A stretch of DNA of 64,000 bases from Dokdonella sp041395345. GTDB taxonomy: Bacteria; Pseudomonadota; Gammaproteobacteria; Xanthomonadales; Rhodanobacteraceae. The stretch covers positions 1 to 64,000 of the forward strand of contig NZ_JAWLAR010000020.1 of the NCBI RefSeq assembly GCF_041395345.1. Direction: 5' to 3'. The translations under genes and the position numbers were made by a program. The notes beneath the pieces are model-generated. The model ran no database searches. It was given only the letters and a program-made list of their open reading frames with translations, and had not been told where the DNA came from. Below, piece after piece: positions 19,006-26,378 of this stretch. Every line of letters begins with the position of its first letter. Within the stretch, counting starts at the first letter, position 1.

Positions 19006-20733
19006 GTGACGGCCACCATCCAGCAGCGCGCGGCGGCGTTGATCCTCGACGCCTTTCTCGACTACAACGCGCGCTTTTCCGATATCACGCGTCGTGCGAA
19101 GCGGCGCTTCGAGCGACGCGACTGGAAGTACGTGCGTGTCGACGCGGCGGCGCGTATCGATCTTTACGATGTCTGTGTTCGCGAAACCCTCGGCCGGCTT
19201 GAACTGCTGCTCGAAGAGCGCGTGCGTTCCCGCCAGGTATGGTCGGCGACGCGCGACGAGTTGCAGATCCTGATTGAGCCGCTGCTCGATCGCGAATTTC
19301 CGAAAACCTTCTACAACTCCTTGTCGCGCCGCTTCTTCCATACCAATGGCGTGGCCGCAGACATCGAGTTCCTGGCGCTCGACAGCGAGCCGACGGCGGG
19401 CATAGACGATGCGGCCGATCTGCACCGCTACTCGGTCAGCGACGGACTGACCGCAGTCTGCGAACGCATCCTGGCCGACTACCCGTTCGCCAACGGCTAT
19501 GCCGACATCGGCAGTTGCATCCGTTCGATCTCGCGCACGCTGGGCAAGCGCATGCGTGAACGCGGCGTCGAGCGCCCGCATGCCATCGAGCTGATCAAGA
19601 CGGCCTTCTTTCGCGAGCGCCGCGCCTATCTGGTCGGTCGTGCGTTGACTGGGCACGAACAAGTGCCCGTGGTGATCGCTTTGGTCAGTGACGCCGATGG
19701 CGTGCGTGCCGATGCGGTGATCACCGAAGTGGACCAGGTCTCGCTGCTTTTCAGCTTCACCCGCAGCTATTTCCATGTCGACCTGCCCACCGTGGCGGAT
19801 ATCGTGGTCTTTCTTGGCGGGCTGTTGCCACACAAGCCCATCGAGGAGCTCTACACCGTGCTGGGTCGCGCCAAGCAGGGCAAGACCGAGCGCTACCGCC
19901 ATCTGTTCCGTCATCTTTCCATGCATGCGGATGAGCGCCTGGTTCGCGCCGACGGCGAACGTGGCATGGTCATGGCCGTGTTCACGCCGCGCGACTACCC
20001 GCTGGTATTCAAGGTGATTCGTGACCAGTTCGCCTATCCGAAAGACATCGCGCGGCGTCAGGTCGAGGAGAAGTACCGGCTCGTGTTTCGTTACGATCGC
20101 ATCGGCCGGCTGGTCGATGCGCAGGAGTTCCGCCACCTGCGCTTTCCGCAGCGCCAGTTCGAGGAAAGCATGCTCGAGGAATTGCTGGGTCAGTGCGCCG
20201 AGACCGTGTCGCTCGATGGCGAGCATGTGCTGGTCCGGCATTGCTACGTCGAACGACGCCTGCGCCCGATGAACCTGTTCGTGCGGGAAGCGGAGCCGGA
20301 GGCTGCGCTGCAGGCCATGCTCGACTACGGGCAGTCCATCAAGGATATGGCTCGCAGCAATATCTTTCCGGGCGACCTGCTGCTGAAGAACTTCGGCATT
20401 ACTCGCGGCGGGCGTGCCATCTTCTACGACTACGACGAGTTGTGCCTGCTGGATGCCTGCACGTTCCGGCATATTCCGGAAGCCCGGGAAGAAGACGAGA
20501 CCCGCCCGCTGGAAGAGTGGCTCACCGTGCGCGAAGGCGATGTCTTCCCGGAGATGTTCCCGCGCTTTCTCGGCGTGCCGGCGCACCTGCGTCTGGCCCT
20601 GATCGAACGTCACGGTGAGATCTTCGACGCGGACTGGTGGCGTGGCGTGCAGGAAGGCCTGGCACGCGGCGACTACAGCGACATTCCGCCCTATCCGCAA
20701 TCTTCCCGTCTCAAGGCAACACGACTGAAGTGA
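19006..20733 (+). CDS. aceK: Isocitrate dehydrogenase kinase/phosphatase
   Basis: 575 residues from a GTG at 19006; no strong ribosome site is visible, and I chose this start because MTATIQQRAAALILDAFLDY matches the family N-terminus. AceK both phosphorylates and dephosphorylates isocitrate dehydrogenase, diverting isocitrate to the glyoxylate bypass. The N-terminal regulatory domain spans about 1-310. The kinase-like domain contains the ATP loop region ADGERGMVMAVFTPRDYP and the catalytic/metal segment FPGDLLLKNFGITRGGRAIF followed by YDYDEL. In enterics aceK follows aceB and aceA; here it follows its substrate gene icd and neither glyoxylate enzyme is nearby. Confidence 0.97.
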   Translation: MTATIQQRAAALILDAFLDYNARFSDITRRAKRRFERRDWKYVRVDAAARIDLYDVCVRETLGRLELLLEERVRSRQVWSATRDELQILIEPLLDREFPKTFYNSLSRRFFHTNGVAADIEFLALDSEPTAGIDDAADLHRYSVSDGLTAVCERILADYPFANGYADIGSCIRSISRTLGKRMRERGVERPHAIELIKTAFFRERRAYLVGRALTGHEQVPVVIALVSDADGVRADAVITEVDQVSLLFSFTRSYFHVDLPTVADIVVFLGGLLPHKPIEELYTVLGRAKQGKTERYRHLFRHLSMHADERLVRADGERGMVMAVFTPRDYPLVFKVIRDQFAYPKDIARRQVEEKYRLVFRYDRIGRLVDAQEFRHLRFPQRQFEESMLEELLGQCAETVSLDGEHVLVRHCYVERRLRPMNLFVREAEPEAALQAMLDYGQSIKDMARSNIFPGDLLLKNFGITRGGRAIFYDYDELCLLDACTFRHIPEAREEDETRPLEEWLTVREGDVFPEMFPRFLGVPAHLRLALIERHGEIFDADWWRGVQEGLARGDYSDIPPYPQSSRLKATRLK

Positions 20734-20784
20734 GCGGATCGTGGCGGCAGCTGCCGGGGGAAACCGGCAGGCCTGAAACGAAAC

Positions 20785-20803
20785 GGGCCCGCAAGGCGGG
20801 CCC
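20785..20803. terminator. Terminator hairpin between convergent aceK and DUF1328 gene
   Basis: Eight-pair GC stem GGGCCCGC / GCGGGCCC with AAG loop. On the minus strand the stem is followed by GTTTCGTTTC, so it may end the DUF1328 transcript; on the plus strand the tail is AATTC. It probably serves both convergent genes. Confidence 0.65.
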
Positions 20804-20827
20804 AATTCAGGTCATGCTGTTTCGCAA

Positions 20828-20989
20828 CTAGAGCTTCTTGCGACCAAACACCAGCGACACGATGAACAGGACCAGGAACACCAGGAACAGGATCTTGGCG
20901 ATACCGGCCGACGCGCCGGCGATTCCGCCAAATCCGAGGACGGCGGCGATCAGCGCGATGACGAGGAATACGATGGCGTAGTGCAGCAT
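20828..20989 (-). CDS. DUF1328 (YtjA-like) small membrane protein
   Basis: 53 residues: MLHYAIVFLVIALIAAVLGF then GGIAGASAGIAKILFLVFLV and a short tail ending GRKKL. Two membrane helices joined by a Gly/Ala turn are characteristic of DUF1328. AAGGAG sits just upstream of the ATG at 20989, which sets the start; the frame runs open further upstream but has no such support. Members are stress-induced in several proteobacteria; biochemical role unknown. Monocistronic by position. Confidence 0.93.
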   Translation of the reverse strand: MLHYAIVFLVIALIAAVLGFGGIAGASAGIAKILFLVFLVLFIVSLVFGRKKL

Positions 20990-21281
20990 GACAAATCTCC
21001 TTGTTGTTTGGGGCGTCCATCGCGAACCGGGACCGGCTCGGCGATCGCGTGGAGTGGTGAACACACTAGTCCTCGTCAGCTGAATACCGTCCGAGAATCT
21101 CCCGACTGCTAGCTGAACCGATGGCTGGCATTCATCTTCAGGCAGGCTCCGGCCAAGTGGCCGTGCGGTCGCGACGCCTTCCAGCCGGCAGGTCCGGCAG
21201 GGCTTGCTGTTCATTCATTTGCGCGTTGATGTACGCTTGGCGGCCCCCTGCCGCCCTGTCGGCAACGTACTGGAGTCGAAC

Positions 21282-22229
21282 ATGAAACAGCTTCCCCTCA
21301 CGCTCGCCCTGACCCTCGCTCTGGCCGCCTGCGGACCGGCCGCAGAACAGTCGGCCGCACCCGAAGCGGCCTCGGACCAGCCCGCCGAAGTCGTTGCACC
21401 GGCCGCTGCGCCTGTCGAATCCGCTCCGGCTGAAGCGATGCCCGCAGACCCGGTAGCCGTCGTCCTCGCGGGCGACTGGCGCTCGGATGAGAACAAGGCA
21501 CGCGATGCCTATCGCCACCCCGCCGAAACCCTGGCCTTCTTTGGCGTCAAGCCAGGCCAGACCATCATCGAGATCACGCCGGGCGGTGGCTGGTACACCG
21601 AAATCCTGGCTCCCCTGCTCAAGGGCAATGGAACCTACGTCGCCGCCTTTCCGGTGGACTCCGCCTCGGACTATGCAAAGCGCAACAACGAGAAGTTCCG
21701 CGCCAAGCTGGCCGACGGGCCCGAGCAGTATGCCGCTGCCATGAGTGTCGAATACGATCCCAAGGCGCCGAATTTCGGCATGGACGGTTCCGCCGACGTG
21801 GTCCTGACCTTCCGCAACGTGCATAACTGGGGCGAGGGCGCACCGGCGATGTTCGCTGCCTTCAATGCCGTGCTCAAGCCGGGCGGTACGCTGGGCGTGG
21901 TCGAGCATCGCGCCGCCGAAGGTGCCGATGCCAAGGCACTCGAAGGGTCCGGCTACGTGCCGACCGAGAAGGTGATCCAGCTGGCCACCGACGCCGGATT
22001 CGAACTGGTCGAGCAGAGCGAGATCAACGCGAATCCGAAAGACACCAAGGATCACGAGAAGGGTGTCTGGACCTTGCCGCCTTCACTCGCACTCAAGGAT
22101 GTTGATCGCGACAAGTATCTGGCGATTGGCGAGTCCGACCGCATGACGCTCAAGTTCGTGAAGCCGGAAGGCGACCAGATCTTCGAGCAGGGCACGGACA
22201 AGAACAAGCCCACCCCGGCCAGCAACTGA
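21282..22229 (+). CDS. Lipoprotein with class I methyltransferase-like fold (COG4798-like)
   Basis: 315 residues from the ATG at 21282. The signal peptide ends in LAAC, with Cys17 as lipid anchor, followed by a 40-residue Ala/Pro/Glu linker. The remaining domain resembles predicted methyltransferases of the COG4798 type: VKPGQTIIEITPGGGWYTEI in place of the usual SAM glycine loop, then VVLTFRNVHNW and LKPGGTLGVVEHR. A periplasmic or outer-membrane location has no known SAM supply, and the glycine loop is altered (TPGGG rather than GxGxG), so enzymatic methyl transfer is doubtful. Followed by a strong hairpin and rluE. Confidence 0.82.
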   Translation: MKQLPLTLALTLALAACGPAAEQSAAPEAASDQPAEVVAPAAAPVESAPAEAMPADPVAVVLAGDWRSDENKARDAYRHPAETLAFFGVKPGQTIIEITPGGGWYTEILAPLLKGNGTYVAAFPVDSASDYAKRNNEKFRAKLADGPEQYAAAMSVEYDPKAPNFGMDGSADVVLTFRNVHNWGEGAPAMFAAFNAVLKPGGTLGVVEHRAAEGADAKALEGSGYVPTEKVIQLATDAGFELVEQSEINANPKDTKDHEKGVWTLPPSLALKDVDRDKYLAIGESDRMTLKFVKPEGDQIFEQGTDKNKPTPASN

Positions 22230-22237
22230 GCCTGGGC

Positions 22238-22270
22238 ATGCAGCCGGTCACCGACGGTGGCCGGCTGCAT
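22238..22270. terminator. Fifteen-pair hairpin after the lipoprotein gene
   Basis: ATGCAGCCGG (22238-22247) pairs with CCGGCTGCAT (22261-22270), and inside it T-CACC pairs with GGTG-G around a GAC loop, giving 15 contiguous pairs with one wobble. No T-run follows, so termination may be partial. It begins 8 bases after the stop codon. Confidence 0.65.
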
Positions 22271-22304
22271 CCATCCACGACACCTCTCCGGGACAGCAGG
22301 ATTC

Positions 22305-22847
22305 ATGCTGATCCTTCTCAACAAGCCCTACGGCGTACTTTGCCAGTTCACCGATCGCGAGGGCCGACCGACCCTGGCCGACTTCGTCAGCCAAAAAGGC
22401 GTCTATGCGGGCGGACGACTCGATCAGGATTCCGAGGGCCTGCTCTTGCTGACCGACGATGGCGCGCTGGCCCATCGCATCACCGATCCGCGCCACCGGC
22501 AGGCCAAGGCCTACCTGGTCCAGGTCGAGGGCGAAGCGGATGCGCGTGCTCTGGATGCCTTGCGTTCGGGTGTGACTCTGAAAGACGGCCCGACCTTGCC
22601 GGCGCAGGTGCGTGCACTCGAAGGCGAACCGGAATGGCTGTGGCCACGCGATCCACCGGTGCGATTCCGCAAGACCGTGCCGACTTCGTGGCTGGAGATG
22701 CGCATTCGCGAGGGGCGCAATCGTCAGGTGCGACGCATGACTGCCGCGGTCGGCCTGCCGACCCTGCGACTGGTGCGCACGCGAGTAGGCGATCACGAGC
22801 TCGGCGACCTGCCGCCCGGGCACACGCGAGTCGTGGCCCCCGACTGA
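22305..22847 (+). CDS. rluE: 23S rRNA pseudouridine synthase, RluE type
   Basis: 180 residues from the ATG at 22305 (MLILLNKPYGVLCQFTDREG); the frame is open upstream through the hairpin, which argues against an earlier start. The RsuA/RluE-family catalytic motif GRLDQDSEGLLLLT holds Asp40. The C-terminal segment REGRNRQVRRMTAAVGLPTL is typical. There is no N-terminal S4 domain, as in E. coli RluE, which modifies U2457 of 23S rRNA. The next gene begins 10 bases after the stop. Confidence 0.93.
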   Translation: MLILLNKPYGVLCQFTDREGRPTLADFVSQKGVYAGGRLDQDSEGLLLLTDDGALAHRITDPRHRQAKAYLVQVEGEADARALDALRSGVTLKDGPTLPAQVRALEGEPEWLWPRDPPVRFRKTVPTSWLEMRIREGRNRQVRRMTAAVGLPTLRLVRTRVGDHELGDLPPGHTRVVAPD

Positions 22848-22857
22848 GGATTCGACA

Positions 22858-23601
22858 GTGAACTTCAAGGATCATTTCTCGGCCCACGCCGCGATCTATC
22901 GGGAAGCGCGACCGCAGTATCCGGCGGCACTGTTCGAGTTTCTTGTCGCGCAGGTCGCCACGCCGCAGCTCGCCTGGGATGCCGGCTGCGGCAATGGCCA
23001 GGCCAGTGTCGATCTGAGCCGCTACTTCAACAGGGTCATCGGCACCGATCCCAGTGCCGAACAGATCGCCAACGCCACGCCGCGGCCCAATATCGAGTAT
23101 CGCATCGAGCCCGCCGAACAGTCCTCGATCGCAGACGACAGCGTCGACCTGGTCTGTGTCGCACAGGCCCTGCACTGGTTCGATCTGCCGCGGTTTCACG
23201 AAGAAGCCCGGCGCGTGCTCAAGCCCGGTGGCGTGGTCGCGTTCTGGAGCTATGCCGATTGCCAGGTCGATACCGAAGTCGATGCCCAGAAAGATCGCGT
23301 CTACATCGACTTGACCGGGCCCTACTGGCCACCCGAGCGCGCCCTGGTCGAAAGCGGTTACGCCAGTCTGCCGTTTCCATTCGAGCGCATCGAAGCTCCG
23401 AACTTCTACTTGCGCATGCAGTGGAACGTGGATCGCTATCTGGCCTACCTGCGCTCATGGTCGGCGAGCCAGCGCTACATGCGCGCGCTTGAGCAGGACC
23501 CCGTTTCGCTGGTCGAGGCCGACTTGCGCCGTGCCTGGGGTAGCCCGGATCGCGTCCGCGAAGTGCATTGGGACTTCCATCTGCATTGCGGGCGAGCCTG
23601 A
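22858..23601 (+). CDS. Class I SAM-dependent methyltransferase
   Basis: 247 residues from a GTG at 22858, with TGAGGA near the previous stop as ribosome site. The SAM-binding loop AWDAGCGNGQAS is at about 39-50, then IGTDPSAEQI (motif II acid) and LKPGGVVAFW. HWF in VAQALHWFDLPRFHEEARRV places it in the Methyltransf_11 group with trans-aconitate methyltransferase-like relatives. Cytosolic, no signal. It overlaps functionally with rluE only by operon position. Substrate unknown. Confidence 0.9.
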   Translation: MNFKDHFSAHAAIYREARPQYPAALFEFLVAQVATPQLAWDAGCGNGQASVDLSRYFNRVIGTDPSAEQIANATPRPNIEYRIEPAEQSSIADDSVDLVCVAQALHWFDLPRFHEEARRVLKPGGVVAFWSYADCQVDTEVDAQKDRVYIDLTGPYWPPERALVESGYASLPFPFERIEAPNFYLRMQWNVDRYLAYLRSWSASQRYMRALEQDPVSLVEADLRRAWGSPDRVREVHWDFHLHCGRA

Positions 23602-23724
23602 GCGGCGGATCAGACACCGCGACGGGTCGCCGAGCCTCCGACACCGTGTCGCCGTTTCCACGCGGGGAATCCGGCGATCGATGCAGCGCATGTCCGGCGC
23701 GCGCTCTGCTGACGTCCGATGTCG

Positions 23725-24813
23725 CTATCGGTTGGTGAGCTGCAATTCGATGCGCCGGTTCTGCGCAAACGCCTCGGGGGTATTCGCATTGTCGATGGGC
23801 TGGAACTGGCCAAACCCGTTCGCGGACAAGCGGTGCGCCGGGATGCCTTGCACGACCAGATACTTGACGATGGCCACCGCGCGCGCGGTCGAGAGTTCCC
23901 AGTTCGACGGGAACCGATCGGTATGGATCGGGCGCTTGTCGGTGTGCCCGTCGATGCGCAGCACCCAGTCGATGCTGGAGGGAATTTCCGCCGAGACTTC
24001 GCGTACCGTCGTGGCCAGCGATTCCAGGCGCGCCTGTGCGCTGCCATCAAGTTCGGCCGAACCGGACTCGAACAGGATGTCGGTGGGCAGGATGAAACGA
24101 TCGCCCACGACCTGCACATCCGTGCGATTGCCGAGTGCTTCGCGCAGCTTGCCGAAAAACTCGGAGCGATAGCGCTCGAGTTCGCCGACCCGATTGGCCA
24201 GGGCGATGTTGAGCTGCTTGCCGAGGTCGGCGATCTTCGCGTCCTTTGCATCGAGATCCCGGTTGGCGATACCCAGCGCAGCTTCGAGTTTGCCCAGCTG
24301 CTCGCGGATCGCGGCCATCTGCCGATTCAGCAATTCGACCTGGGCCGTGGCCGCGTTGCCGAGTTCGGTCTGCTTGACCAGATCCTGATGGGTGCTGTCG
24401 AGCTGGGTGCTGAGTCGTGCCACCTCGGCTTCGAGTTGCGTCTTGAGCGCATCGAGCGCGGCAATATCGGCGCTGAGGCTGGCCACCTGCACATTCGCGG
24501 CGTCGAGCTCGCCGCCGAGCAGGTTGCGCTCGGCCTGGGTCGCGCCGAGCGAGGCGCTGAGCTCGGCCACGCGTGCATCCAGTGCGTTCTTTTGTTCTTC
24601 GCTGAGGGACAGCGTGCGTGCCAGTTCTGCAACCTGCGCGTTGAGCGAATCCAGCGCCTTGTTCTTGCCGGCCAGGGTGTCGGACAGCACGAACTGGCCG
24701 ATCGCGAAAATCAGCAGCACGAACATCATGACCATGATCAGCGAGGTCAGCGCATCGACAAAGCCCGGCCAGATGTCGAAGGCGCGCCGGCGCCGGCGAA
24801 TCAGTGCACTCAT
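23725..24813 (-). CDS. MotB/ZorB-like protein: membrane helix, coiled coil, OmpA domain
   Basis: 362 residues. A basic start (IRRRRR) precedes one membrane helix at about 17-42, FVDALTSLIMVMMFVLLIFA. Asp20 lies where MotB and ZorB carry the ion-binding aspartate. A long coiled coil fills about 50-220 with heptad-like Leu/Ala spacing. The OmpA-like peptidoglycan-binding domain spans about 235-360, with RIDGHTDKRPI at 286-296 and QNRRIEL at 351-357. The gene's start overlaps the stop of the MotA-like gene by 4 bases. Together they should form an ion-driven inner-membrane stator that reaches the cell wall. No flagellar gene is near. Confidence 0.88.
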   Translation of the reverse strand: MSALIRRRRRAFDIWPGFVDALTSLIMVMMFVLLIFAIGQFVLSDTLAGKNKALDSLNAQVAELARTLSLSEEQKNALDARVAELSASLGATQAERNLLGGELDAANVQVASLSADIAALDALKTQLEAEVARLSTQLDSTHQDLVKQTELGNAATAQVELLNRQMAAIREQLGKLEAALGIANRDLDAKDAKIADLGKQLNIALANRVGELERYRSEFFGKLREALGNRTDVQVVGDRFILPTDILFESGSAELDGSAQARLESLATTVREVSAEIPSSIDWVLRIDGHTDKRPIHTDRFPSNWELSTARAVAIVKYLVVQGIPAHRLSANGFGQFQPIDNANTPEAFAQNRRIELQLTNR

Positions 24814-25865
24814 GCGCGCGGCTCACCACGACCGACGGCAGCGGCAATCGTGCGCGACAGCAGCCTGAATTCGCTGCGCAATTCATCGGACAGGCGCGAG
24901 TCGGATGCCGGATGACTGGCGATCTGGCGCAGCACGGTCTTCAGTTCTTCCTGCACCTGCTGGGCCCCCTGACGCTCGCGCGCATCGCGGCCGAGCAGGT
25001 CGTTGAGTCGACCGAGCTGGCTCGCGATCTCGGCAAACTGTTCGTTCATGCCGCGCCGCTCGCGGTCGTTCTCGACGATCGCGCGCTGCATGCGCTCGAG
25101 GCCGTCGGCAGTCTGTTCGAGCAGTGCCTGCACATAAGCCGGCACCGACGCATCGCCTTCCAGCGCGCTGCCCGAGGAAAGATGAGTCATGCCCGAGAGC
25201 CATTCTTCGAGATCATTGTAGAAGCGGTTCTGCGCGTGGCCGGCCTGCAGGTCGAGGAAGCCGATCACCAGCGAACTGGCCAGGCCGAACAGCGACGTCG
25301 AGAAGCTGGTCGACATGCCACCCAGCGGTTCCTTGAGGTTTTCCTTCAGCGCGCCGAACATGGTCAGTGCGTCATTGCCTACGTTCAGTGTGCTGATCGT
25401 TTCCGACACCGAGCGAATCGTCACGAGCAGCCCCCAGAACGTTCCAAGCAGACCGAGGAAAATCGCCAGGCCGATCAGATAGCGCGAGAGATCGCGCGAT
25501 TCCTCGAGTCGTGACTGCACGCTGTCGAGGATGGTGCGCATCGAAGGTGCCGACAAGGCCGCCTTGCCGCGTTCGCGATTTCCAAGCATGCGCGCCATCG
25601 GCGCGAGCAGGCGTGGCTTGCCGATCGTGCCGCGTTCGGGGTTTGAACGCCGGAACGATTCAATCCAGCGTGATTCCTGGGCGAGCATCAGGACCTGTCG
25701 GATATTCACGATGATGCCTGCTGCGAGGACGCTCAGGATCACGCCGTTGAAAAACGGATTGGCGAGGAAGATCTCGACCAGTCGCGACCCGACCAGCGCA
25801 CCCAGCACGGCCACCAGGGCGAGAAAGGCGGTCATCCAGAACAGGGCGCGGTTGAATCGGGACAT
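24810..25865 (-). CDS. MotA/TolQ/ExbB-like (ZorA-like) ion-channel subunit
   Basis: 351 residues. Four membrane helices are visible at about 8-27, 38-60, 129-150 and 184-205. The MotA/TolQ/ExbB region includes GLAIFLGLLGTFWGLLVTIR and the pore-lining segment MSTSFSTSLFGLASSLVIGF. About 70 residues lie between helices 2 and 3, and the last 130 residues form a cytoplasmic helical tail with coiled-coil character. This is the channel partner of the downstream MotB-like protein. ZorA of Zorya systems is larger, with a much longer tail; no zorC, zorD or zorE is adjacent. Function of this stand-alone pair is unknown. Confidence 0.87.
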   Translation of the reverse strand: MSRFNRALFWMTAFLALVAVLGALVGSRLVEIFLANPFFNGVILSVLAAGIIVNIRQVLMLAQESRWIESFRRSNPERGTIGKPRLLAPMARMLGNRERGKAALSAPSMRTILDSVQSRLEESRDLSRYLIGLAIFLGLLGTFWGLLVTIRSVSETISTLNVGNDALTMFGALKENLKEPLGGMSTSFSTSLFGLASSLVIGFLDLQAGHAQNRFYNDLEEWLSGMTHLSSGSALEGDASVPAYVQALLEQTADGLERMQRAIVENDRERRGMNEQFAEIASQLGRLNDLLGRDARERQGAQQVQEELKTVLRQIASHPASDSRLSDELRSEFRLLSRTIAAAVGRGEPRA

Positions 25866-26378
25866 GAGAACCTCGGTTTGAATGGGGGAAGGCTGTAGCG
25901 AAACGGGTTGTTCGGCCTGTCAACATTTGGAGCCAAAACTAGATGATTCTCCTCCGACAAGGTGCGGGCACATCGGCAGACGTCCCGGAAAATCCATCCT
26001 GCGATCGGGTCACTCCAGTACTCCAGGCCCGACATGTACTGTTGATCTGGCACTTGACGTGCCGAAGACAGTGCTTCTCCCGCCAGCGGGAGAATCTGCC
26101 AACAGGCTGATGAGGGTGGGCTTGCGTAGCACGGTGCAACAATTCGCCAATCAGAAGCACCACCCTCATCCCCCTTCGGGACCTTCTCCCGCCAGCGGGA
26201 GAAGGAAATGCTGCGTCAAACTCAATCCGTTCAAGAACGTGATCCCTGGTTCCGGAAACATTCGAGCTTCGGCGTGGACACGACTGACCGCACATGTCGC
26301 CCATTCTGATTGGATGCACGAAAACCCGCACACGTTGCGTAACCCTTGCACACTCCGACCCTTTTGCCCGCGCTTGGT
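25866..26378. other. Repeat-bearing gap upstream of the motor pair
   Basis: About 510 bases with no convincing gene. It contains the inverted-repeat element at 26075-26205. The promoter of the MotA/MotB-like pair should lie near 25870-25990; I could not pick clear boxes. Confidence 0.5.
26075..26205. repeat. Composite inverted-repeat element with two TTCTCCCGC/GCGGGAGAA palindromes
   Basis: The left palindrome TTCTCCCGC-CA-GCGGGAGAA is at 26075-26094. The right one, CCTTCTCCCGC-CA-GCGGGAGAAGG, is at 26182-26205. Between them GATGAGGGTGG (26109-26119) and CCACCCTCATC (26160-26170) are exact inverted copies. The element is therefore symmetrical as a whole. Related palindromes occur at 39839-40007. 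Confidence 0.85.
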
